Shown piece by piece: positions 6,806-14,117 of a stretch of DNA of 14,794 nucleotides. Source of the stretch: Cyanobacteria bacterium UBA7694 (GTDB lineage Bacteria > Cyanobacteriota > Sericytochromatia > UBA7694); NCBI GenBank assembly GCA_002482705.1, contig DLGM01000279.1, positions 1-14,794 of the forward strand, given 5' to 3'. The notes under the pieces were generated by a model. It was not told the DNA's origin, did no database searches, and saw only the letters and a program-made list of their open reading frames with translations. A program made the position numbers and the translations under genes. Positions within the stretch are counted from its first letter, which is position 1; the number at the start of each line of letters is the position of its first letter.

Positions 6806-8986
6806 TCACAGGGTTTCTTCGAGGCGTTCGCGAAGATGGCTGTAACGCTCTCGCAGGCGATGGTTTTTGACCGCGATGGCCAAGGCTTTTTTGCTGCCCA
6901 CCCAAATGAGCAGTTTGCGGGCGCGGGTCATGCCTGTATAAAGGAGGTTGCGCTGTAACATCATATAGTGCTGGGTTGCCACGGGTAAAATGACCACCGG
7001 GTATTCACTGCCCTGTGACTTATGCACCGACAGGGCATAGGCCAAGGCCAGCTCATCTTGTTCGCTGAGGTCGTATACCACTTCTTGTTCCGGGTATTTG
7101 ACCACAAAGGTCTGATCCTCCTGGTCAATGGCCTTGAGGATGCCCATATCCCCATTAAATACATCCCGATCATAGTTATTGCGCAATTGAATGACCCGGT
7201 CACCGACGCGCAATAAGCGGGCTCCACGCACCATTTCCGCTTGGCCACGCAAGGGGTTTAAAGCGGCTTGTAATTGCTGGTTGAGGTTTTGGCTGCCGAC
7301 TAAACCCCGATTCATGGGGCATAATACCTGGATGTCTTCTGGGGTATGCCCCGCTTTGGGCAAACGGCGGGTGACCAGATCGAGAATGGTTTCGACCATG
7401 GCTTCAGGTTCTTCAAGGGGAATAAAAAAACAGTCCTGATCGCGGTGGGCAGGGGTGGGTGCCAGCAGTTCCGGGAAAATGCCCTGATTGAGGCGGTGGG
7501 CATTGCGAATAATCAAGCTGGCCTCGGCTTGGCGGAAAATCTGGCGCAGTTGTACAGACGGGATGCGTTCACTGGCCAAGAGGTGTTTTAAGACGGCTCC
7601 TGGCCCGACCGAGGGCAATTGATCACTGTCCCCAACCAGAATCAGGTGGGCCTGTTCGGGGATGGCTTTGAGCAATTGGTGGAACAGCACCAGATCAACC
7701 ATGCTGACTTCGTCCAGCAGGACAACATCTGCTTCTAAGGGTTGGGTTTCATCGCGCTTAAAGCGCATTTTGCGCGGGTCAAATTCCAGCAGGCGGTGAA
7801 TGGTTTTGGCGGGCTCGCCAGTGACTTCGCTGAGACGTTTGGCGGCCCGCCCGGTGGGTGATGCCAACAAGACGGTTTTGCCAATATGGGTGAACCAGGC
7901 AATGATGCTGCGGCTGACGGTGGTTTTGCCGGTGCCGGGACCGCCGGTTAAAATAAACACCTTGCGGCTTGTGGCCTGCCGTACCGCTTCTTCTTGCTCG
8001 GAGGACAGGGCCATACCCTGCTGCTGTTGATAGGTCGCTAACCACGGGCCTACCTGCGTTTTGTGGGGTTTTTGCACAGGTGTTTCAAGCAGGCGTTTGA
8101 GGCGCTGGACAATCCTTTTTTCTGATTGATGCAAGGCGACCAGAAAGACATCCGGGTTGTTGGGATCGGTTTCGAGGACGACCATATCATCCCGTCCGAG
8201 AGCCAGAATGGCCTCAGGCAGGAGGCCCGCGTCGACAGTCAGAATCTCGGTGGCACGCTGTATCAACTCATTTTGAGGCAAATAAACATGGCCCTCTTCG
8301 GTACTTTTTTGGAGGGTGTAGACCAACCCAGCCCGCAAACGGGAGGGGCTTTCGAGCGCGTGCCCAAGAGCCTGGGCCAAGCGATCGGCAGTTTTAAAAC
8401 CAATGCCCCAAATGTCTTCGGCCAGGCGATAGGGATTGGCTTCTACCAAACGGATGGCGTCATTGCCATACCGTTTAAAAATTTTGACCGCAAAAGTGGT
8501 AGACACACCGTGGGCCTGTAAAAACATCATGACGTTCTGGATTTCTTTGTGTTCATTCCAGCTTTGGGTGATCAAGGCCTGCTTTTTGGCTCCGATCAGC
8601 GGAATTTCTTGCAAGCGCTCGGGCTCTTCTTCAATGATTTTGAGAATGTCGGTGCCAAAGGTTTTGACCATGCGTTTGGCGGTGATTGGGCCAACCCCTT
8701 TGATCAGTCCAGAGCCGAGGTATTTTTCCAGCCCAATGACTGTGGCGGGCAAGAGCTTTTGATAGCGCTGGACTTTAAATTGGTACCCATGTTTCGGGTG
8801 GTTGAGCCACAGGCCGCTGAGCTGGAGCGATTCGCCCACATACAAATCGGCCAGTTCGCCCACCACGGTGGTCAGCTCCGCCGCCCGGGGCACTTGCAGC
8901 TTAAAGACCGTGTAACCTGTTTCCGGCGACTGATAGGTAATGCGCTCAACGATGCCTTCGAGCACTTCATGCGGCTTGTCTGACAT
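6806..8986 (-). CDS. recD2: RecD2 family SF1B DNA helicase (YrrC-like)
   Basis: This 726-aa cytoplasmic 5'-3' DNA helicase is of the RecD2 type, which acts without RecBC and is linked to repair and replication-fork handling. The N-terminal OB-like region (about 5-80) is followed by helix-hairpin-helix motifs near GVGPITAKR (~96), IPLIGAKK (~127) and WGIGFKTADR (~193). The helicase core has Walker A GGPGTGKTT (348-356), Walker B LLDEVSMVD (423-431), motif III VGDSDQLPSVGPG, motif IV RQIFRQAE, and motifs V/VI HKSQGSEYP (~655) and YTGMTRARK (683-691). The length matches RecD2 (about 715-800 aa). I chose ATG 8986 (MSDKPHEV); ATG 8995 or 9019 would add 3 or 11 residues. The gene stands alone between a convergent and a divergent gene. 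There are no recB or recC genes in the window. All catalytic motifs are intact. Confidence 0.95.
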   Translation of the reverse strand: MSDKPHEVLEGIVERITYQSPETGYTVFKLQVPRAAELTTVVGELADLYVGESLQLSGLWLNHPKHGYQFKVQRYQKLLPATVIGLEKYLGSGLIKGVGPITAKRMVKTFGTDILKIIEEEPERLQEIPLIGAKKQALITQSWNEHKEIQNVMMFLQAHGVSTTFAVKIFKRYGNDAIRLVEANPYRLAEDIWGIGFKTADRLAQALGHALESPSRLRAGLVYTLQKSTEEGHVYLPQNELIQRATEILTVDAGLLPEAILALGRDDMVVLETDPNNPDVFLVALHQSEKRIVQRLKRLLETPVQKPHKTQVGPWLATYQQQQGMALSSEQEEAVRQATSRKVFILTGGPGTGKTTVSRSIIAWFTHIGKTVLLASPTGRAAKRLSEVTGEPAKTIHRLLEFDPRKMRFKRDETQPLEADVVLLDEVSMVDLVLFHQLLKAIPEQAHLILVGDSDQLPSVGPGAVLKHLLASERIPSVQLRQIFRQAEASLIIRNAHRLNQGIFPELLAPTPAHRDQDCFFIPLEEPEAMVETILDLVTRRLPKAGHTPEDIQVLCPMNRGLVGSQNLNQQLQAALNPLRGQAEMVRGARLLRVGDRVIQLRNNYDRDVFNGDMGILKAIDQEDQTFVVKYPEQEVVYDLSEQDELALAYALSVHKSQGSEYPVVILPVATQHYMMLQRNLLYTGMTRARKLLIWVGSKKALAIAVKNHRLRERYSHLRERLEETL

Positions 8987-9005
8987 TCTCTTCATCCAGT
9001 ATGCT
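8976..9005 (+). promoter_or_regulatory. Candidate promoter for the first substrate-binding lipoprotein gene
   Basis: TTGTCT (8976-8981) and TATGCT (9000-9005) are separated by 18 bases, each a 4/6 match. The promoter would start inside the first codons of recD2 and give a leader of about 25-30 bases. The call is weak but is the best fit in the 52-base divergent gap. Confidence 0.35.
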
Positions 9006-9038
9006 GTTATGCAGCTCAAGGTTTACAGGCGGCAACCC

Positions 9039-10853
9039 ATGGCGCGGCGCTACCCGATTCTATTGTATCTTATGCTTTTGACAGCCTGCCCGACCATTCA
9101 GGACGAGGAGACCGCTCCAGCAGCTTCTGCATCTCGGGGGCCTACCTCCCGGCAGGAACGTTTTCAGCCGACCGTAGGCCAATCTGGCGGCACACGGGTA
9201 TTGGCGAATACTTCTTTGCCTACGGGGTTTAACCCTTATCTTTCCAGCGATTCGGCCTCCCAGGTGGTGCTCACTCAACTGTTTCGCGGCTTAACCGTCC
9301 TTAATGCCAGCACCTTGGCGGTTGAGCCTGCGCTGGCAGAAAGCTGGGAGGTGAGCCGAGATGGCCGTGTTTATACGGTCAAACTCAAGCCCAATCTCAA
9401 ATGGTCGGATGGCATGCCACTGACGGCGGATGATGTGTTATTTACCTACCAAGAAATTTTGGCAAACCCCAAAATACCCAATAATTATTACGATTTTTGG
9501 AGCCAAGATGGTCAACTGCCAAAAATTGAGCGCTTAGATGGCCTGACGCTGCGTTTTACTTTGGTCAGGCCTTTTGCTCCTTTCCTCAATAATCTCGGGG
9601 CCCCCGTGCTACCACAGCATAAGCTGAGCAAAACCTTGCAACCGGATGCCGATGGAAAACTGCCATTTAGCCGCACTTGGAGTTTGGCTGAACCGGTCGA
9701 AAACATTGTTGGCAATGGTCCTTGGAAGTTGGTCGTGTACCGGCCGGGGGAACGGATTGAGATGGTTCCCAACCCCCACTATTTTGGCCGCGATGCGCAA
9801 CAACATTCCCTGCCCTATATTTCGCGTTTTATATTGCTCGAAACCGGAGATATGAACACCAGTTTGATCAAGTTTCGCAATGGGGAGACCGATACCTATT
9901 TGCTGCGCCCGGAAGATTATACGGCCTTAGCCCCGGAGCAAAAAAGGGGCAATTTCACCATTTATAATTTAGGCCCCACGCCCAGCTCCCTGTTTATTAT
10001 GTTCAATATGAGTTTGGCGACCGACCACAGTGGCAAACCGCTGGTCAATGCTGTGCGTTCGCGCTGGTTCCGTGATTTGCGCTTTCGCCGTGCCCTGGCC
10101 CATGCGCTCAATAAACCGGGCCTGATCGAAAGTGTGTATAAAGGACGTGCTGAAGCCCAGCATACCCACCTCAGCTCTCACAATCCTTTTTACAGCAGCG
10201 ATGTGCGTACCTATCCTTATGATCTCAAACGGGCCGCTGAATTATTGACCCAGGCGGGTTTTGTCAAAAATGACAAAGGTGAGTTATACGATGATCACAA
10301 TAACCGGGTCGAGTTTGATCTGGTTACCAATGCCGCCAATACCGAACGGGATGCTACCTGTGCGATTATTCGTCAGGACTGGGAAAAATTGGGGATGAAG
10401 GTGAACTACCGGCCGCAATTGCTCAATGGCATGGTCAAACAAATCCACGAAACCCACGCTTGGGAAGTGATGATGATTGGCTTGGCTGGCAGTGCTGTGG
10501 AGCCTCATTTTGCCAGTTCGCGCTGGAAAACAGATGGTCGCATGCATCTGTTTAATATGGGGCATCCCCGTCGTTGGAGTGGGAAACAACCCACCCGTTT
10601 TGAACCTTGGGAATATGAAATGGAAATGCTCTATCAGCAAGCGGCTGCGGAAATGAATATCTCGCGACGCAAACTTTTGTATCAACGCGCTCAGCGACTT
10701 GAAAGTGAACATTTGCCATTTTTATACACCATTAGTGAACTGTCGATGGTCGCCGTGCGCAATAACCTGCACAACGTTGCCCCCAGCGTTTATGGGGGCA
10801 GTGGCCTCAATCAGGTCAACTGGAATTCTGATGTCCATTACTTCCGGCCATAA
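9039..10853 (+). CDS. Peptide/oligopeptide ABC transporter substrate-binding lipoprotein (SBP_bac_5 family), copy 1
   Basis: This 604-aa lipoprotein should capture oligopeptides or similar solutes outside the inner membrane for an Opp/Dpp-type ABC importer. A short basic N-terminus (MARR) leads to a hydrophobic stretch and a lipobox L-T-A-C with the lipidated cysteine at residue 17. Family 5 hallmarks follow: an LAESWEVS-type block, KPNLKWSDGMPLTADDVLFT, GNGPWKLVVYRPGERIEMVPN and FRRALAHALNKPGLIESVYKG. ATG 9039 is chosen because AGGCGG lies 6 bases upstream and the signal peptide then starts correctly; the earlier ATGs add unlikely residues. It is clearly a paralogue of the gene at 11224. It is divergent from recD2 and precedes secG by 128 bases without a visible terminator, so read-through into secG is possible. 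Confidence 0.88.
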   Translation: MARRYPILLYLMLLTACPTIQDEETAPAASASRGPTSRQERFQPTVGQSGGTRVLANTSLPTGFNPYLSSDSASQVVLTQLFRGLTVLNASTLAVEPALAESWEVSRDGRVYTVKLKPNLKWSDGMPLTADDVLFTYQEILANPKIPNNYYDFWSQDGQLPKIERLDGLTLRFTLVRPFAPFLNNLGAPVLPQHKLSKTLQPDADGKLPFSRTWSLAEPVENIVGNGPWKLVVYRPGERIEMVPNPHYFGRDAQQHSLPYISRFILLETGDMNTSLIKFRNGETDTYLLRPEDYTALAPEQKRGNFTIYNLGPTPSSLFIMFNMSLATDHSGKPLVNAVRSRWFRDLRFRRALAHALNKPGLIESVYKGRAEAQHTHLSSHNPFYSSDVRTYPYDLKRAAELLTQAGFVKNDKGELYDDHNNRVEFDLVTNAANTERDATCAIIRQDWEKLGMKVNYRPQLLNGMVKQIHETHAWEVMMIGLAGSAVEPHFASSRWKTDGRMHLFNMGHPRRWSGKQPTRFEPWEYEMEMLYQQAAAEMNISRRKLLYQRAQRLESEHLPFLYTISELSMVAVRNNLHNVAPSVYGGSGLNQVNWNSDVHYFRP

Positions 10854-10884
10854 GGCGCAAACGCTGATGACCACTAGCCTTGAT

Positions 10885-10913
10885 TTGACGCAGCCTCGCA
10901 TTCATGCTATACA
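10885..10913 (+). promoter_or_regulatory. Sigma70-type promoter for secG and the downstream opp genes
   Basis: TTGACG (10885-10890), a 17-base spacer and TATACA (10908-10913) give 5/6 and 4/6 matches with ideal spacing. The predicted start near 10920 gives a leader of about 60 bases before the GTG at 10982. Confidence 0.7.
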
Positions 10914-10925
10914 TGAACAGGATTT

Positions 10926-10972
10926 GGTCTCCGTGTGAAGACCTCCTTTCCCCCTACCATTTTCTGAAAGGA
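10926..10972 (+). promoter_or_regulatory. Possible structured secG leader with SD-sequestering hairpin
   Basis: GGTCT (10926-10930) can pair with AGACC (10939-10943). Immediately after that, TCCTTTC (10944-10950) is perfectly complementary to GAAAGGA (10966-10972), which contains the secG ribosome-binding site. The second hairpin has a 7-bp stem and a 15-base loop. It is only moderately stable and could be chance. Confidence 0.3.
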
Positions 10973-10981
10973 TAACCCTCT

Positions 10982-11206
10982 GTGCAAACCGTACTGACCT
11001 GGCTGCAACTCTTTCTCTCTGTCACTTTGATTGCAGCCGTCTTGATTCACCCCGCCAAGGGTATGGGGCTGGGCAGCATGGGCAGTTCCGCTCAACTGTT
11101 TGGCAGCCAGAAAGGGGCCGAAACAGGCCTCAACCGTATTACTGGCGCGATTGCTATTTCTTGGGCTGTTGTGGCCATCGTCCTCTCGAGCCCCCTGATT
11201 AAATAA
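10982..11206 (+). CDS. secG: Preprotein translocase subunit SecG
   Basis: This 74-aa inner-membrane protein should stimulate SecYEG-mediated export with SecA. It has two hydrophobic helices (about 4-24 and 53-70) joined by a glycine-rich loop containing HPAKGMGLGSMGSSAQLFGSQKG. The conserved GSSAQLFGS and the following LNRITGAIAI match the SecG pattern (usually FGG/FGS then L.R.T). The length is usual for SecG. The start is GTG at 10982, with AAGGA at 10968-10972 nine bases upstream. It lies between two paralogous substrate-binding lipoprotein genes and 17 bases before the second, very likely in one transcript with it. SecG next to opp genes is unusual: it more often neighbours tpiA, rnr or tRNA-Leu genes. 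Confidence 0.9.
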   Translation: MQTVLTWLQLFLSVTLIAAVLIHPAKGMGLGSMGSSAQLFGSQKGAETGLNRITGAIAISWAVVAIVLSSPLIK

Positions 11207-11223
11207 CCCTGCGGGAGAAGTAA

Positions 11224-13098
11224 ATGCTGAAGCGTGACCCTCGTCTTGCCCCCTCTCTTCCCTCTGTGCGTGCCCTGGCCTCCTTTTGCCTAGCAGCCTG
11301 CATGCTTATGACCGGTTGTAAGACCATTGAGGATGACCCCGGTGCCACCAACCAAGGCGGCGCGGCTGCCCTGGCCGCTGGTGTCGAGCGATCTAAAGAG
11401 TTTAAACCGGTTGTTGGCAAGCGCGGCGGCACGCGCGTTATTTCCAGCGTTTCCCTGCCCAAAACCTTTAACGCCTATTTGGCTGCTGAAACCTCCTCCA
11501 CGGATGTGATTGGCCAAATGTATGTGGGTTTGGTCTCCACCGACCCGGTTACCACCGAGATTAAACCCGTCTTGGCTGAATCCTGGGAGTTGAGCCCCGA
11601 CAAACGCAGTTACACCTTTAAGCTGCGTGAGGGCTTAAAGTGGTCTGATGGCCAGCCGATCACCGTTGATGACGTGGTCTTTACCTACAAAGAAATTGTT
11701 GATAACAAAGATATTCCCAACAACTACCGTGATGGTTTATTGGTGGAAGATCAGTTCCCCATTGTTGAGAAAGTGGATGATCGGCACGTGCGTTTTACCA
11801 CCGTGAAGCCGTTTGTCCCCTTCCTGCGGGGTTTGAGCGATCCGATTATGCCCAAACATGCCTTTGAAGGCACGACCCGCCCTGACAAAGATGGGAAGGT
11901 TAAGTTCAACAGTTTATGGGGGCTGGATGTAGCGGCCAAAGATCCCAGTATCATTGTCTGTAATGGCCCTTGGAAACTGTCTCAGTATCGCCCCGGCCAA
12001 CACGTTGTGCTGGAGCCGAACCCCCATTATTACCTCAAGGATGAACAGGGCAATAACCTGCCTTACCTCGATAAGTTTATTACCATCGAGGTACAAGACT
12101 TGAGTACCGAAATTATCAAATTCCAAGCCCGTGAAACAGACGCCTTGGCTCTGCGGGCGGAAGATTATGACATTCTCGAACCCCTGCGCGAGCGCTTGAA
12201 TTTTGGCATTGATAACCTTGGGCCAGCAACTGGAACCCTGTTTGTCATGTTCAATATGAGTACGGCTAAAAGCCCGGATGGGAAGCCGGTGGTCAACCCG
12301 ATCAAATCGGCTTGGTTCCGCAACCCCAAATTCCGTCAGGCCATGGCCCATGCGCTCAACACCCAGGGCATGATCGAAAGTATTTATAAAGGCCGTGCGA
12401 TTCCTCAAACTTCGCACATTAGCCAACAAAATCCTTTTTATAAGCCAAATGTCAAAACCTATCCCTATGACATTGCCAAAGCTGCTGCTTTGCTTGAAGA
12501 GGCTGGTTTCCGCAAAAACGCCAATGGCGAACTCTTTGATGCCAAAGGCAACCGGGTCGAATTCGATTTGGTCACCAACTCGGGCAATACCCAGCGTGAC
12601 GCGGCCTGCTCGATTATTCGCAAGGACTGGGATCGCCTCGGAATTAAAGTCAATTATCGCCCGATTCAGTTCAACGTCATGGTGCAGCAAATTGACCAGA
12701 CTCTCGATTGGGATGCCATGATGATTGGCCTCACCGGGAGTGCCATTGAGCCTCACTTTGGCATCAATACCTGGAAACTCGACGGACGGATGCACATGTT
12801 TAATATGGGCCACTCCTCCCGTTGGAAGGGCCAGCCCACGACCTTTGATCCCTGGGAAAAAGAGATCCTTGACCTGTACGAAAAAGCGGCTGTTGAGTTT
12901 GACCCCGAAAAACGCAAACAGCTCTACTGGCGCAGCCAGGATCTGGTCTCTGAGTATCTGCCGTTCTTGTATACCACCAACCAATTGGCGATGGTGGCCG
13001 TTCGCAAGGATATTGGCAACGTCTTTCCCACCATTCACGGTGGGTCTGGCCTCAGTCAGATCAACTGGAACACTGACTACCACTTCCTGACCGACTAA
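11224..13098 (+). CDS. Peptide/oligopeptide ABC transporter substrate-binding lipoprotein (SBP_bac_5 family), copy 2
   Basis: The product is a 624-aa extracytoplasmic solute-binding lipoprotein. After a basic N-region and a hydrophobic segment, the likely lipidated residue is Cys32 (L-M-T-G-C), which aligns with Cys17 of copy 1; an alternative L-A-A-C at residues 23-26 fits the lipobox rule but leaves a very short hydrophobic core. Conserved family blocks include LAESWELSPDKRSYTF, KWSDGQPITVDDVVFTYKEI, NGPWKLSQYRPGQHVVLEPN and WFRNPKFRQAMAHALNTQG. ATG 11224 has GGGAG at 11213-11217 with 6-base spacing. It sits between secG and an oppB-type permease gene (32 bases downstream), so it is probably the binding protein of the transporter encoded here. 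Peptide specificity is inferred from the family and not shown; nickel, heme or sugars are known alternatives in this family. Confidence 0.9.
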   Translation: MLKRDPRLAPSLPSVRALASFCLAACMLMTGCKTIEDDPGATNQGGAAALAAGVERSKEFKPVVGKRGGTRVISSVSLPKTFNAYLAAETSSTDVIGQMYVGLVSTDPVTTEIKPVLAESWELSPDKRSYTFKLREGLKWSDGQPITVDDVVFTYKEIVDNKDIPNNYRDGLLVEDQFPIVEKVDDRHVRFTTVKPFVPFLRGLSDPIMPKHAFEGTTRPDKDGKVKFNSLWGLDVAAKDPSIIVCNGPWKLSQYRPGQHVVLEPNPHYYLKDEQGNNLPYLDKFITIEVQDLSTEIIKFQARETDALALRAEDYDILEPLRERLNFGIDNLGPATGTLFVMFNMSTAKSPDGKPVVNPIKSAWFRNPKFRQAMAHALNTQGMIESIYKGRAIPQTSHISQQNPFYKPNVKTYPYDIAKAAALLEEAGFRKNANGELFDAKGNRVEFDLVTNSGNTQRDAACSIIRKDWDRLGIKVNYRPIQFNVMVQQIDQTLDWDAMMIGLTGSAIEPHFGINTWKLDGRMHMFNMGHSSRWKGQPTTFDPWEKEILDLYEKAAVEFDPEKRKQLYWRSQDLVSEYLPFLYTTNQLAMVAVRKDIGNVFPTIHGGSGLSQINWNTDYHFLTD

Positions 13099-13130
13099 GC
13101 ACTGCCGATTAAACCACAGAGGGATACAGG

Positions 13131-14114
13131 ATGCTCAGATATATTCTCAAACGCTTGTTACAGATGCTCCCCTTAATCTTCATCATCTCCTTTATCGCTT
13201 TTGGCATTATCGTCATGGCGGAAAAGTTGGCCGGGGCCGACCCCCTGGCGCAGCTGCGGATGAGCCCAACGGTCACCGAAGAAACCATTCAGCGTGAGGT
13301 GGCGCGCTTGGGGTTAGACAAACCCTTTTTACAGCGCTATTTTAACTGGATTGGCAACTTTGTCCGGGGCGATATGGGTGAGTCGTATACCTACAAAACC
13401 CCGGTTATGGGGCTGATTCTGAGCCGCTTGAACAATACCCTGATCCTAGGGTTAGCAACCCTGGTGGTCACGTGGTTGATCGCTATTCCGCTGGGAATCT
13501 GGCTCTCCGTGCGTCAGTATTCTTTGGCGGACCAGGTTTTCTCATCCATTTCGTATTTCTTTATGGGTTTTCCCGATTTCTTCTTGGCGATTATCCTGCT
13601 CCTGATTGCTGCGGGTACAGGCTGGTTCCCGATTGGGGGCATGACCAGCATTAGCGCCGAAGCTTCGGGCAACTTTGTGGTTCAGGCGCTGGATATTCTG
13701 CATCACTTGGTGATGCCAACTGTCACCCTGTCCCTGATCAGCATTGCCTCTCTGCAGCGTCGGATGCGCGCCAATATGCTCGATATTCTCAATGAAGAGT
13801 ATATTAAAACGGCCCGTGCCAAAGGCCTGCCTGAAAACAAGGTCTTGTACAAACACGCTGTGCGCAACGCTCTGAACCCGATTGTGACCCTGCTCGGTTA
13901 CGAAATTGCCCACCTGATCAGTGGTGCGGCCTTTGTCGAAATCATCTTTTCTTGGCCCGGTTTGGGGAACTTGATGTTGCAGGCTGTTTTGGGCACCGAC
14001 CTGAATTTGGTCATGGCGGGCTTGGTGATTGGTTCCGGCATGTTATTGCTGGGCAACTTGATTGCCGACCTGCTCTTGGCTGTAGCCGATCCCCGAATCA
14101 AGCTGGAGGCTTAA
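13131..14114 (+). CDS. oppB: Oligopeptide ABC transporter permease, OppB/DppB type
   Basis: This 327-aa inner-membrane permease probably has six transmembrane helices. It starts MLRYILKRLLQMLPLIFIIS, the standard N-terminus of the OppB/DppB family. It has LGLDKPFLQRY and the GDMGESYTYKTPV block before the second helix, and the EAA cytoplasmic loop (EEYIKTARAKGLPENKVLYK, beginning near residue 221) that docks on the ATPase. ATG 13131 has AGAGGG at 13118-13123. It lies 32 bases after the lipoprotein gene and 3 bases before the oppC-type gene. Length and motifs are complete. The substrate is inferred from the family, so the symbol is by homology only. Confidence 0.92.
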   Translation: MLRYILKRLLQMLPLIFIISFIAFGIIVMAEKLAGADPLAQLRMSPTVTEETIQREVARLGLDKPFLQRYFNWIGNFVRGDMGESYTYKTPVMGLILSRLNNTLILGLATLVVTWLIAIPLGIWLSVRQYSLADQVFSSISYFFMGFPDFFLAIILLLIAAGTGWFPIGGMTSISAEASGNFVVQALDILHHLVMPTVTLSLISIASLQRRMRANMLDILNEEYIKTARAKGLPENKVLYKHAVRNALNPIVTLLGYEIAHLISGAAFVEIIFSWPGLGNLMLQAVLGTDLNLVMAGLVIGSGMLLLGNLIADLLLAVADPRIKLEA

Positions 14115-14117
14115 CCC

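Noticed and set aside
6816..6836. TCTTCG...CGAAGA inverted repeat near the recD2 end, considered as a terminator
   Set aside because: The stem is only 6 bp with a loop of 9 bases, has no T-tract and lies inside the recD2 coding end.
8987..9038. Minus-strand promoter for recD2 (TTGCCG with CATAAC, 18-base spacer)
   Set aside because: The match to the consensus is poor, and the start codon itself is uncertain.
10854..10884. Terminator after the first lipoprotein gene
   Set aside because: I see no stem followed by a T-run in this gap, so I leave it unmarked.
11914..13083. Long open frame of about 389 codons on the minus strand
   Set aside because: It lies antiparallel over the second binding-lipoprotein gene, has no recognisable domain, and the + strand protein has clear family motifs. 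It is a codon-bias shadow.
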